Shown here: in pieces, positions 1-9,903 of the stretch | How positions within the stretch are numbered: the stretch's first letter is position 1 | Layout: every line of letters starts with the position of its first letter | Assembly: GCF_018361265.1 (NCBI RefSeq) | Contig: NZ_JAFLNH010000001.1 | Coordinates: 744,001 to 808,000, forward strand | Direction of reading: 5' to 3' | From: Mycobacterium sp. SM1 | GTDB taxonomy: Bacteria; Actinomycetota; Actinomycetes; Mycobacteriales; Mycobacteriaceae | Length of the DNA stretch: 64,000 nucleotides | Position numbers and translations under genes: made by a program | Notes under the pieces: generated by a model | Seen by the model: the letters and a program-made list of their open reading frames with translations, nothing else | Database searches by the model: none | Told to the model about the DNA's origin: nothing

Positions 1-247
1 AGGTCCAGCTGCGCTGGTCGTGGGTCGGGCCGCAAAACCCGATGGACAGCGCGTTTTCCAGCCCCAGTAACCGTCGGACGATGATTGCGCGGTTGGCCCA
101 CGGGCAGGCCCGGGCCACGACAAGCCGGTAGCGGCCGGGCTCGACGGGGTAGCCGTCGCGCCCGTCTGCGGTGATGCGGGTGGTGATGTAGTCGGTGTCG
201 CGGGTGAACTCGCCCGCCTCGGCGACATAGGATCCCATGCCTCCCAT
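1..247 (-). CDS. Glutathionyl-hydroquinone reductase-like protein (N-terminal part)
   Basis: The gene reads off the left edge of the window, so only the first 82 or so residues are visible. The start is the ATG at 247 (MGGMGSYVAEAGEFTRD); an internal ATG three codons later is also possible. The segment RLVVARACPWANRAIIVRR carries the CPW redox motif of Xi-class glutathione transferases (YqjG/EcM15 family), which reduce glutathionyl-hydroquinones. Mycobacteria lack glutathione and use mycothiol, so the natural thiol partner is uncertain. The family is clear from the conserved thioredoxin-fold start; the physiological substrate is inference. About 170 bp of plain intergenic DNA separates it from the IS3 remnant on its 5' side. 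Confidence 0.85.
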   Translation of the reverse strand, partial: MGGMGSYVAEAGEFTRDTDYITTRITADGRDGYPVEPGRYRLVVARACPWANRAIIVRRLLGLENALSIGFCGPTHDQRSWT

Positions 248-476
248 GGTGCCCGGATGACGATGCGGCGATTGCGCTCGTCAGCTTCGCCTCAACCTGT
301 GGACCAGTGGTTTGGTGTGGTCGCGGGCCTGATTTTCGGCATGGTTGAGGCGTTTGGGATGGTGTAGCCAGAGGTGATCTGTCGAGCTGAACCAGCTACC
401 TGATCGACATTTGGCGTGCCTCCCACTTTCCGGACTGCGGACCAAATAAGGTTCGATCCGGAAAGGGTGAGAGGAA

Positions 477-763
477 TTGTTTGGGAAATACACGAAAGAT
501 AAGCCCGAGTTTCGGGACGAGATTGCGAAGCTCGTGGTGGAGTCGAATAGGTCGATCGCCGAGGTGGCCCGCGAGTACGGGCTCAATGAGACGACGGTGG
601 GGGTGGGTAAAGAAGTATCGCGCCGCGCACGCCGCCGACGAGCCGCAGGTGGAGTTGTCTGAGCGTGCCCGATTACGGGAACGTGAACGCCGCACCCGGG
701 AACTGGAGATGGAAAGCGCCTTTTTAAAAAAGCGCGGCGTACTTCGCGAAGGAGCCACGGTGA
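477..763 (+). pseudogene. IS3 orfA, frameshifted
   Basis: OrfA is the DNA-binding half of an IS3 transposase. The N-terminal helix-turn-helix (MFGKYTKDKPEFRDEIAKL) starts at a TTG at 477. Near 600 the frame shifts into WVKKYRAAH and a leucine-zipper-like stretch. After F-L-K-K at 721-732 it shifts again to end AAYFAKEPR at 761-763. The A6G run at 726-732 is the classic slippery heptamer that fuses OrfA to OrfB in this family, so the second shift may once have been programmed. The first one is damage. The stop overlaps the orfB start. Confidence 0.8.
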
Positions 764-1666
764 TCGAGCAGTATGCGTTGGTGGCCGCGAAGCACGCCGA
801 CCGGGTGCGCGCCGGCGCCGCTGGGCCGGCCATCGCGGTGATGACCACGCTGCTCGGGGTGTCGAAGTCGGGCTCCTGCGAGTGACTGGGCCGCTCGCCC
901 AGTCACACCTGGCGGCGCCGCGAGGAGTTGGCCGCCAAACTCACGGCCCGGTGTGACTGCTTCGCAGGTGTCTAGGGGTATCGGCGCATCCACGCGCCGA
1001 GTTGCCCCGCGCCGGCGAGCGCGTCGGCGCTGAGTTGCTCCGCCACCTCATGCGAGAAATGCATCGTGTTGCAGGGCGGCCGCGGCCATATACACGCACG
1101 ACCATTCCTGGTGAGACCCAACACGACGTGCCCGACCTGGTGGGCCGTGATGTCACCGCGCAACGGCCCAGCGTAGGGCTGCTCGGCGACATCACCTACA
1201 TCCCGACCTGGCAGGGCTGGCTGTGCGTGGCGACCGTCATCGACTGCTTCAACACGGAGGTGGTCGGCTATGCGATGGCCGAGCACATGCGCACCGAGCT
1301 GGTAGCCGACGCGTTGGCGATGGCCGCTGGCGATCACGGCCTTGAACCCGGTTGCATTACGCATTCAGACCGCGGCGCTCAATATAGGTCATCCGAATAC
1401 CGTGCGGCGCTCGAGCGTCTCGGGTTGCGCCATTCCCTGGGGCGGACCGCAGTGTGTTGGGATAACGCGCTGGCGGAATCCTTTTTCGCCAGCCTGAAAA
1501 ACGAGCGGGTGCATCACATGGTGTATCCGACAAGAAAGAAAGCGCAGGAGGATATTGCCGCTACATCGAACTGTTCTCCAATCGACGCAGAATTCATTCC
1601 GCACTCGGCTACCGGGCACCGCATGAAGTCCGCACCGAATACCTGAATTCACAGCTCGCGGCGTAA
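760..1666 (+). pseudogene. IS3 orfB (DDE transposase), broken in three places
   Basis: OrfB is the DDE-type integrase-like catalytic half. It starts at GTG 760 (VIEQYALVAAKHADRV), then meets an in-frame TGA at 883-885. The rve domain resumes in another frame from about 1000 (D in LGDITYIPTW, second D in THSDRGAQYRSSE, E in ALAESFFASLKNE). A further shift near 1558 restores the tail RYIELFSNRRRIHSALGY and the stop at 1664-1666. All three catalytic acidic positions can still be read, but no single frame joins them, so it cannot make transposase. Confidence 0.85.
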
Positions 1667-1703
1667 ACTACCGAGAAAACCGCAGTCCGAAAAATGCGGG
1701 GCA

Positions 1704-2215
1704 GCCCAATTGCCCGCGCTCACCTACTGACCCACTGCGGGCGCGGCGCACTGCTGGCCCTGCTCAAAGCCGAACAGATAGCCCCTGAAGAACTCGCCGA
1801 ATCACCCATGTCACTGAACTCGTCGACGACATCGAAGTCCTCAACCGACGCGCGCACCTACCCGGCCTACGTGAACTCCGACAACGCCTCTACGGCTGAC
1901 CGGACCAGATGCTGCACGGCCCCGACACATCAGCCAGTAACCAACGCCGGGCGGGCGCTGCCACCGCAGCCCCGCCCCGCAACGGAACTCCCGCAGCACA
2001 CCACCCACCCAAGCTGATCCACAGGGCGGGCGGCCCCTCCGGGCTTCGCTGTGCTCCCTTCGCTTCCGTCCGCTGGCGCTCCCGTCCGCGCCGGTCGCTG
2101 CGTCGCGTCCTGCGTTCGCCGCCCGCCAACCAACTTGCGGTTCGGCCGTGTCAAAACTCTTCAGAGTAGCACTACGCCCACGACGGCAACACGCACTCAC
2201 ACCGCCTCGGGCCTT
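1704..2215 (+). other. Gene-free stretch with one decayed coding remnant
   Basis: Across 1727-1902 two overlapping frames together read like the C-terminus of a lost gene: ALLALLKAEQIAPEELAE in one, then HVTELVDDIEVLNRRAHLPG and a short tail ending at TGA 1900-1902 in the other. I do not recognise the family. The rest, to the IS1081-like element, has no convincing ORF. The last 8 bases (CGGGCCTT, 2208-2215) are the left half of the target duplication of the next element. Confidence 0.45.
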
Positions 2216-3649
2216 AGTTGCGTCCAGGGAGGTGGTGTACGACCCGCTGATTAGCGGGTGTGTCGCAGCCCAGTAGAGGGCGGTCATCGCGTGATCCTTC
2301 GAAACGACGGATCAAGTCACCCGAAGGAGAACAACGCGATGACCAACCACCACCCTATCGATGTTGAGAAGCTGTTGGAGGAGCAACTCGCCACGGCGAG
2401 CCCGGATTTGCTGCGGGCGCTGTTGTCGACGTTTATTCAGGCCCTGATGGGCGCGGAGGCCGACGCGGTGTGCAGCGCTGGCTATGGGCAACGTAGTCCG
2501 GGTCGCACCAATCGGCGCAACGGGTATCGGCCTCGGGATTTCGATACCCGCGTCGGCACGATCAAGCTGGCAATTCCCAAGTTGCGCCGGGGGAGCTATT
2601 TCCCGGACTGGCTGCTGGAGCGGCGCAAGCGGGCCGAGCGGGCGCTGACCAGTGTGGTGGCGACCTGCTATCTGCTCGGTGTGTCCACCCGGCGCATGGA
2701 GCGCCTCGTCGAATCCCTCGGCGTGACAAGCCTTTCTAAATCGCAGGTCTCGGTCATGGCTGCCGAGCTCGATGAGGCGGTGGAGGCGTTTCGCACCCGC
2801 CCACTGGATGCCGGCCCCTACACGTTTGTGGCCGCGGACGCCCTGGTGCTCAAGGTGCGCGAGGGCGGGCGGGTGGTCGGGGTGCACACCCTGATCGCCA
2901 CCGGCGTCAACGCCGAGGGCTACCGCGAAATCCTGGGCGTGCAGGTCACCTCCGCCGAGGATGCAGCGGGCTGGTTGGCGTTCTTCCGCGACCTGGTGGC
3001 TCGCGGGCTGTCCGGGGTGGCCCTGGTCACCAGTGACGCCCATCCCGGGCTGGTCGAGGCCATTGGCGCCACCTTGCCCGGAGCGGCCTGGCAGCGCTGC
3101 CGCACCCATTACGCGGTCAACCTGATGACCGTCACCCCGAAATCGTCCTGGCCATGGGTGCGCACCCTGCTGCACTCGATCTTCGACCAGCCTGACGCGG
3201 AATCTGTTGCAGCTCAGTATGATCGAGTACTCGACGCGCTGAGTGGCAAGCTGCCGAAAGTGGCTGAGCACCTTGATGCCGCCCGCGCCGAGCTGCTGGC
3301 GTTCACCGCCTTCCCCAAACAGATCTGGCGCCAGATTTGGTCGAATAATCCCCAGGAGCGGCTCAACAAAGAGATCCGGCGCCGAACCGACGTGGTGGGC
3401 ATCTTCCCCGATCGCAGTGCGATCATCCGCCTCGTCGGCGCGGTGTTAGCTGAACAGCACGACGAATGGATCGAAGGCCGCCGCTACCTTGGCCTCGACG
3501 TGCTCACCCGATCCCGCGCAGTGCTGGCCACCACCGACCAACCGGTCGATGACCAGTCCGGCACCACCACGCCGGCATTGACGGCCTAAACTCCCACCCG
3601 AAGGGTCACGCATCGAGCGAACTCATACACCACCACTCCGGACTTGGCC
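2216..3649 (+). mobile_element. IS256-family IS1081-like element, copy 1 (1,434 bp)
   Basis: The element is flanked by a perfect 8-bp duplication, CGGGCCTT, at 2208-2215 and 3650-3657, as expected for IS256 elements. Its ends carry imperfect inverted repeats: the left end contains GTCCAGGGAGGTGGTGTAC and the right end its near-complement. The block recurs base for base, as far as I can compare, at 9904-11337 in the same orientation. A second, inner pair of inverted repeats (GCGTGATCCTTCG-like) lies at 2287-2301 and about 3598-3612. Confidence 0.93.
2339..3589 (+). CDS. IS1081-like transposase (IS256 family, MULE/DDE)
   Basis: This 416-residue transposase cuts and pastes its own element. It closely resembles the IS1081 transposase (415 aa) as I recall it, for example in RRKRAERALTSVVATCYLLG and TFLA/VAADALVLKVRE. 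The likely catalytic acids are D in VAADALVL, D in VTSDAHPGL and E in NNPQERLNKE. The start is ATG 2339 after GAAGGAGA; a longer in-frame extension upstream has no ribosome site. The frame is intact, so the copy may be active. It is the first of two copies encoding the same protein. Confidence 0.93.
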   Translation: MTNHHPIDVEKLLEEQLATASPDLLRALLSTFIQALMGAEADAVCSAGYGQRSPGRTNRRNGYRPRDFDTRVGTIKLAIPKLRRGSYFPDWLLERRKRAERALTSVVATCYLLGVSTRRMERLVESLGVTSLSKSQVSVMAAELDEAVEAFRTRPLDAGPYTFVAADALVLKVREGGRVVGVHTLIATGVNAEGYREILGVQVTSAEDAAGWLAFFRDLVARGLSGVALVTSDAHPGLVEAIGATLPGAAWQRCRTHYAVNLMTVTPKSSWPWVRTLLHSIFDQPDAESVAAQYDRVLDALSGKLPKVAEHLDAARAELLAFTAFPKQIWRQIWSNNPQERLNKEIRRRTDVVGIFPDRSAIIRLVGAVLAEQHDEWIEGRRYLGLDVLTRSRAVLATTDQPVDDQSGTTTPALTA

Positions 3650-3657
3650 CGGGCCTT

Positions 3658-3861
3658 TGCATCCGCCACGCAGCCTCACCGCAGACCACCAACTACACCA
3701 GAAACAGGCCCTGACCTCGCGCGTGAGAACTTTCGTTACTGCTATTAAAGAGCCCAAAAATCACACCAGCCACACTGATCAAACTGCGAAACTCAACGTC
3801 ATTGGTTCAGCGTAAAATCACCAAATAGCTCTCAAAGTTCAACGACGAATATTGGGGTCCT
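3658..3861. promoter_or_regulatory. Upstream region of the LuxR-type regulator
   Basis: About 200 bp lie between the IS256 target duplication and the regulator gene. The DNA is visibly richer in A/T than its surroundings and has no convincing ORF. GAACTTT near 3727 and CAAAGTTC near 3834 form a widely spaced inverted repeat. It probably holds the regulator's promoter, but no -10/-35 pair can be assigned with confidence. Confidence 0.4.
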
Positions 3862-6306
3862 ATGTCTCAGTGTGAACCACTTTTAACACAGCGGCAAACG
3901 AAAGATCCCGTAACCACCGAGCTGGATGTCCTGGCTTTTCAAGACGCCCAGGAAATCGGTCGCGGGTCCGTTGTGCAGGCGCGTGTCGAACTCAGAAAGC
4001 CAGCTACGCGGGCGCTGATTACCAGATTCGTCGGACGTCGCCGCGAACTGGCGGAGGTCAAGACCGCGATAGCCGACTCTCGTCTCGTCACGCTTGTCGG
4101 ACCCGGCGGTATGGGAAAGACGCGGATAGCGTACGAATTTGCCGAGCGCTCCCGCCGGGCTTTCCGCGACGGTGTCTGGATCGTTGATTTGGCAAGTGTG
4201 GAGGATGAAGCGAGTCTCGCGTTGGCTGTCGTGTCGACGTTGGCGGTGCCAGATCAGTCCAATCGTCCGGCGATCCACAAGCTCACCAACCACCTGCGCC
4301 AGCGGCAACTGCTTCTCGTGCTTGACAACTGCGAGCACTTGCTCGCGGCAGTCGGGGCATTGGTGTACGAGTTGCTTGCCGGATCGCGAGGCTTGCGGAT
4401 CCTCGCAACTAGCCGTGAACCCCTCGGCATCACCGGCGAACACCTTTGTGTGATTCCACCGATGACAACGCCGCCCCCCGACAAGAAACAAACACCGGAA
4501 AGTCTCGACCAATTCGAGGCAGTGCGTCTACTGATCGATCGCGCTCGTGAAGTCATACCGGAATTCGCCGTGACACAGAAGAATTCCATGCAGATTGCGC
4601 AGCTGTGCAACCAACTCGACGGCATGCCACTGGCCATCGAACTCGCCGCATCCCGGCTGCGATCATTGTCAGTAACGCAGATCGTGCAACGATTAGACAA
4701 GCGGTTTCGGCTGCTGATCGGAGGCAACCGGGTCGCGCTGCCCAGACATCAGACCCTACGTGCGCTCATCGACTGGAGTTACGAATTGTGCTCCGACACG
4801 GAAAAGCTTTTGTGGGCACGCCTTTCAGTGTTTACCGGGAGTTTCGACTTGGATGCTGCCGAGCAGGTTTGCGGATTCGGCGACTTGGCGCGCGAGGAAG
4901 TCGTTGACGTGCTTGACCGGCTGGTTGCGAAGTCAATTCTTGCCATCGAGCGCGACGGTGAGTGCGTTCGTTATCGGCTACTGATGACCATTCGTGAATA
5001 CGGAAGTGAACTGCTGCAAAGCACTGGCGAGTCAGCCACGGTGCGGCGACGTCACCGTGACCACTACCTGCGCCGTGCCACCAATATGGTGCATCGGTGG
5101 TGTGGATCCGGACAGGCCGACGCGCTGGCGGCGATGCGACGCGACCACCCGAACCTGATGGCGGCGCTGGAGTGGTCGGTTACGACATCCGGCCAGCTCG
5201 GCCCAGGCGCCGCACTCGCCTCGATGCTGCGGTATCACTGGATCGCCGGGGGCTACCTCGCCGACGGGCGTCGCTGGCTGGAACAAATCTTGACGGTGGT
5301 CGCACCATCGAATCCTCAACGCGGCGCGGTCTTGTGGGTCTCGGCGTGGGTGGCACTGATCCAGGGCGATCGTGGCGCGGCCGCGATCTGGCTCGACGAG
5401 AGCGGAGAGTTGGCCCGAGCCAATTGCGACGACCGCTTGGCCGCCCACACCGAGCATTGGACCGGCCTCCACCGTTTGTTTTCGGGCGACACGGCCACCG
5501 CGGTTGACCTGTTTGAACGGGCCGCCGCGCGTTTTGTCGAGCTGGGTGATCAGGCCTCGCACCTCGCCGTATTGTTCATGCTGGCTACGGCGCAGACCTA
5601 TGATGGTCGGCATCAAGATGCGTTACGTACCTGCGCCAAGGCTCAGGCGTTGAGCAGCGCGCACGGTGAGCGGTGGGCGTATGCCTACTCGCTGTGGATA
5701 AGTGGCGTCACCCGATGGCATCTCGGCGATCTTGACGGTGCGGAGCGTAACGCGCGTAGTGCACTCACCTTGCAGCGCGATTTCAAAGACAGTATATGCG
5801 TGGCGCTCACTATCGAGCTGCTCGCCTGGATTGAAGTATCCCGGACAAATGTCCAGCGTGCCGCCGAACTGGTTGGGGCGGCACGCTCCGTGTGGACCGG
5901 GCTCGGCACGACGGTTGACGCGTTCGGGCCTGGCATCCGCACCGATTCGGTCACTGCGATCGAGCAGATCACCCGGGCATTGGGCCATAAGCGGATAGAC
6001 GACGTCTTCGCCCGGAGTGCGAACCTTGGCAAGGATGCAGCGATCGAGCTGGCCCTTGGCGGCGTTCGCACCGTGCAGCGCATCACCGAACCCGCATCAT
6101 TGACCAAGCGTGAACGCGAGATCGCCGAGCTCATCGCGCAGGGCATGAGCAATCGAGCGATTGCCGAGGCGTTGGTCATCTCGCCGCGGACCGTAGACGG
6201 GCACGTCGAGCGGATTCTGGCTAAGCTCGACTTCACCTCGCGCACCCAGATCGCGTCGTGGGTAGCAAGTCGTGCCAACACACACCCATTGATCGAACGG
6301 GGGTAG
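3862..6306 (+). CDS. LuxR-family regulator with AAA/NB-ARC-type ATPase domain
   Basis: This 814-residue protein is a large ATP-dependent transcription regulator. A P-loop (VGPGGMGKTR, residues 79-88) and Walker B (LLLVLDNCEH, 150-159) form a signalling ATPase of the type found with ATSREPL and GLPLAIELAA-like motifs. A TPR-like helical region covers roughly residues 400-720. A LuxR/GerE helix-turn-helix sits at the C-terminus (LTKREREIAELIAQGMSNRA onward, residues 747-800). Such proteins usually sense a small ligand and activate neighbouring genes. It lies 98 bp upstream of the monooxygenase-esterase pair on the same strand, so it is probably their regulator. Base composition is less GC-rich than the core genome, which suggests acquisition. 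Confidence 0.88.
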   Translation: MSQCEPLLTQRQTKDPVTTELDVLAFQDAQEIGRGSVVQARVELRKPATRALITRFVGRRRELAEVKTAIADSRLVTLVGPGGMGKTRIAYEFAERSRRAFRDGVWIVDLASVEDEASLALAVVSTLAVPDQSNRPAIHKLTNHLRQRQLLLVLDNCEHLLAAVGALVYELLAGSRGLRILATSREPLGITGEHLCVIPPMTTPPPDKKQTPESLDQFEAVRLLIDRAREVIPEFAVTQKNSMQIAQLCNQLDGMPLAIELAASRLRSLSVTQIVQRLDKRFRLLIGGNRVALPRHQTLRALIDWSYELCSDTEKLLWARLSVFTGSFDLDAAEQVCGFGDLAREEVVDVLDRLVAKSILAIERDGECVRYRLLMTIREYGSELLQSTGESATVRRRHRDHYLRRATNMVHRWCGSGQADALAAMRRDHPNLMAALEWSVTTSGQLGPGAALASMLRYHWIAGGYLADGRRWLEQILTVVAPSNPQRGAVLWVSAWVALIQGDRGAAAIWLDESGELARANCDDRLAAHTEHWTGLHRLFSGDTATAVDLFERAAARFVELGDQASHLAVLFMLATAQTYDGRHQDALRTCAKAQALSSAHGERWAYAYSLWISGVTRWHLGDLDGAERNARSALTLQRDFKDSICVALTIELLAWIEVSRTNVQRAAELVGAARSVWTGLGTTVDAFGPGIRTDSVTAIEQITRALGHKRIDDVFARSANLGKDAAIELALGGVRTVQRITEPASLTKREREIAELIAQGMSNRAIAEALVISPRTVDGHVERILAKLDFTSRTQIASWVASRANTHPLIERG

Positions 6307-6309
6307 TCA

Positions 6310-6387
6310 ATGGGGTGATTTGCCCCATGTTCTTCGCGGCCGGAAAGCCGATAGTGGAAGCCAGCACCACCATCACTGGCTCCACTA
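6310..6387. promoter_or_regulatory. Two inverted repeats between regulator and monooxygenase
   Basis: The 98-bp spacer contains ATGGGG/CCCCAT arms at 6310-6315 and 6323-6328, starting just after the regulator stop. A longer imperfect palindrome lies at 6352-6387 (TAGTGGAAGCCAG against CTGGCTCCACTA). Either could be an operator of the LuxR-type protein or a transcript hairpin controlling read-through. A purine-rich ribosome site (GGAAAGGG, 6391-6398) follows. Confidence 0.5.
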
Positions 6388-6404
6388 CCCGGAAAGGGTC
6401 GCCA

Positions 6405-8063
<1,659 letters not shown>

Positions 8064-8074
8064 GGAGCACGATC

Positions 8075-9019
8075 ATGCCAATTGACCCACAAGTTCGCAC
8101 GCTGCTCGACGGTCTGGCTGAGCAGGGAATGAAATCGTTCGAAATGGCCGGCGTTGCGACGACCCGCGAAGTCATCGAGACCTTCACCGGTCTGCAACGC
8201 CCGGCGCGAGCTGTGGCGCGGGTGATCGATGGCGATTACCTGGGACCCGCGGGCGGACAGCCATTGCGCATCTACGTTCCGGAGAACAACGAGGCCCCGC
8301 AGCCAGTGGTGGTGTACTTCCACGGCGGCGGGTTCGTCGGCGGCGGGCTTTCGGTGGTTGACGAGCCCGCGCGGGCACTGGCCAATGATGTGGGCGCGAT
8401 CGTGGTTACTACGAGCTACCGCCTCGCACCGGAACACAAGTTCCCGGCGGCGACCGATGACACGTTCGCCGCGCTGCGGTGGGTCGCTGAGCATGCTAAA
8501 GACTTTGAGGGCGACCCGTCCCGCATCGCCGTGATGGGCGACAGCGCCGGGGGCTGTTTGGCGGCCATCGCCGCGCAACGCGCCCGCGATGGAGGCGGGC
8601 CGCAGTTAGTAGCGCAGGTCCTTATATATCCCATCATCGATCCGACCGCACGGCTACCGTCCCGGGACTTGTTCCGGGAGGGGTATGTGATCACCGCCGC
8701 CGATGTTGATTGGTTTTGGAAGCAGTACCTAAATTCGCCGACCGAGGCGGAGAACCCACTCGCGGCACCGGCGAAGGCCAGCTCGCTGGCAGATCTGCCA
8801 CCTGCGTTGGTCCTTACGGCCGAGTATGACGTGTCTCGAGACGAGGCGGAGGCATACGCAAAGCGGCTCGCCGACTCTGGCGTCTACTGTGAATTAATCC
8901 GGTTCGATGGGCTCGTCCATGGTGTCTACTGGATGTCTGGTGCCGTGCCGCGCAGCAGTGAACTCTACGATGCGGTAAGCGGCTTCCTGTCGAGGCGATT
9001 CCATCAGGCCAACGTGTGA
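8075..9019 (+). CDS. HSL-family alpha/beta-hydrolase (esterase/lipase)
   Basis: This 314-residue serine hydrolase of the hormone-sensitive-lipase family has its oxyanion motif HGGG at 83-86. The nucleophile elbow is GDSAGG at 155-160 (Ser157), and the probable acid and base are Asp252 (EYDVSRDE) and His282 (LVHG). There is no signal peptide, so it should be cytoplasmic. ATG 8075 follows GAGGAG. It sits directly behind the monooxygenase, and the natural reading is that it hydrolyses the ester or lactone made by that enzyme. The substrate is unknown. M. tuberculosis LipR beside MymA is a comparable pairing. Confidence 0.9.
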   Translation: MPIDPQVRTLLDGLAEQGMKSFEMAGVATTREVIETFTGLQRPARAVARVIDGDYLGPAGGQPLRIYVPENNEAPQPVVVYFHGGGFVGGGLSVVDEPARALANDVGAIVVTTSYRLAPEHKFPAATDDTFAALRWVAEHAKDFEGDPSRIAVMGDSAGGCLAAIAAQRARDGGGPQLVAQVLIYPIIDPTARLPSRDLFREGYVITAADVDWFWKQYLNSPTEAENPLAAPAKASSLADLPPALVLTAEYDVSRDEAEAYAKRLADSGVYCELIRFDGLVHGVYWMSGAVPRSSELYDAVSGFLSRRFHQANV

Positions 9020-9087
9020 CTGTTGACCGGCACTCAGGATGAGCACGATGGCGGCATTGACGGTGAGGATGTGTGGGTATGAAATGG

Positions 9088-9112
9088 CCCCGCCGGAAGG
9101 CGTCCGGCGGGG
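9088..9112 (+). terminator. GC-rich hairpin after the esterase gene
   Basis: A perfect 10-bp stem (CCCCGCCGGA / TCCGGCGGGG) with a 5-base loop stands 68 bp after the esterase stop. It has no strong U tract, which is normal for mycobacteria. It would end the regulator-monooxygenase-esterase transcript. From here to 9275 I see no gene, only a stray IS21-type end repeat near 9247-9263. Confidence 0.65.
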
Positions 9113-9425
9113 TCAGTGGTGTTTGGGGTGTTGGTTTGGTGTTCAGTCTGCCGTGACTTCGGCGACCGCTGTGCGGGTGGAGGATTTGTCGACGATGGCT
9201 TTGTCGGCGGCGAACGCGGCGACGAGCGGCGTCTTTGATGTCAGCGGTCACGCAATTCCCCAGGTTTGAGGGGTTGTCCGTCACGGAATTCCCCACCCTG
9301 GCTGTCAGGTAATTCCCCACCCTGGGCGGCGTGTCTACCGGGTGTGGGCCTCGCACACAAGTTCGCTCTGAAGTCGTCGGAGAACGGCGGACGGAAGGGC
9401 GCTGATGGCGAGGGGAGATATCGAG

Positions 9426-9903
9426 ATGTTCGATCTGATCGAGTTGTACACGCATTGGCAAGCTGGCCGCTCACAGGTGCAGTTGTGGCAGTCGCTGGGG
9501 ATGGATCGCAAGACGATCCGCAAGTATCTGGCCCCGGCAATCGCCGAGGGCATCGATCCTGGCGGCGAACCATTGACCGCCGGGCAGTGGGCTCAGCGGA
9601 TCGCGGAATGGTTTCCCGGACTGGATGATCGGGGTGCACGGGCGTCGACATGGCCGCTTATCGAGCCGCATCGCGACCGGATCAAGGCTTGGTTGGACGC
9701 CGATGTCACGGTCGCGACGATCGCGCAGCGGCTGCGGGATGACCACGGGGTCGAAGCGTCGGAGTCATCGGTACGGCGTTGGGTGGCGACGCAGTTCGCT
9801 GAGGAGGTGGCCCGGGCGCGGGTAACCGTGCCGCGTGGTGAAGTGCCACCGGGCAGTGAGGCGCAGATCGACTACGGCAAGCTGGGGATGTGGCTGAACC
9901 CGG
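9426..9903 (+). pseudogene. istA fragment 1 (N-terminal)
   Basis: IstA is the DDE transposase of IS21. This piece contains the N-terminal helix-turn-helix (MFDLIELYTHWQAGRSQVQL, then QSLGMDRKTIRKYL) and the start of the catalytic core (GSEAQIDYGKLGMW, with the first catalytic Asp). ATG 9426 follows GGGGAGA; an upstream in-frame ATG at 9405 lacks a better site. It is cut by the IS1081-like element inside the codons for LNPE. The 8-bp duplication GAACCCGG (9896-9903 and 11338-11345) proves a transposition event. Confidence 0.9.

Larger units (their letters stand above)
417..1703 (+). mobile_element. Degenerate IS3-family insertion sequence, 1,287 bp
   Basis: The ends are defined by 24-bp imperfect inverted repeats at 417-440 and 1680-1703 that share the core CGGACTGCGG. 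The interior has the orfA-orfB layout of IS3 elements, but both reading frames are broken. No clear short target duplication is visible at the ends. It is an old, non-autonomous copy. Confidence 0.85.

Noticed and set aside
2312..3271. 319-codon open frame on the minus strand inside the IS1081-like element (repeated at 10000-10959)
   Set aside because: It is antisense to an intact transposase, has low-complexity His/Gln/Arg-rich translation and no family motif; a GC-rich shadow frame.
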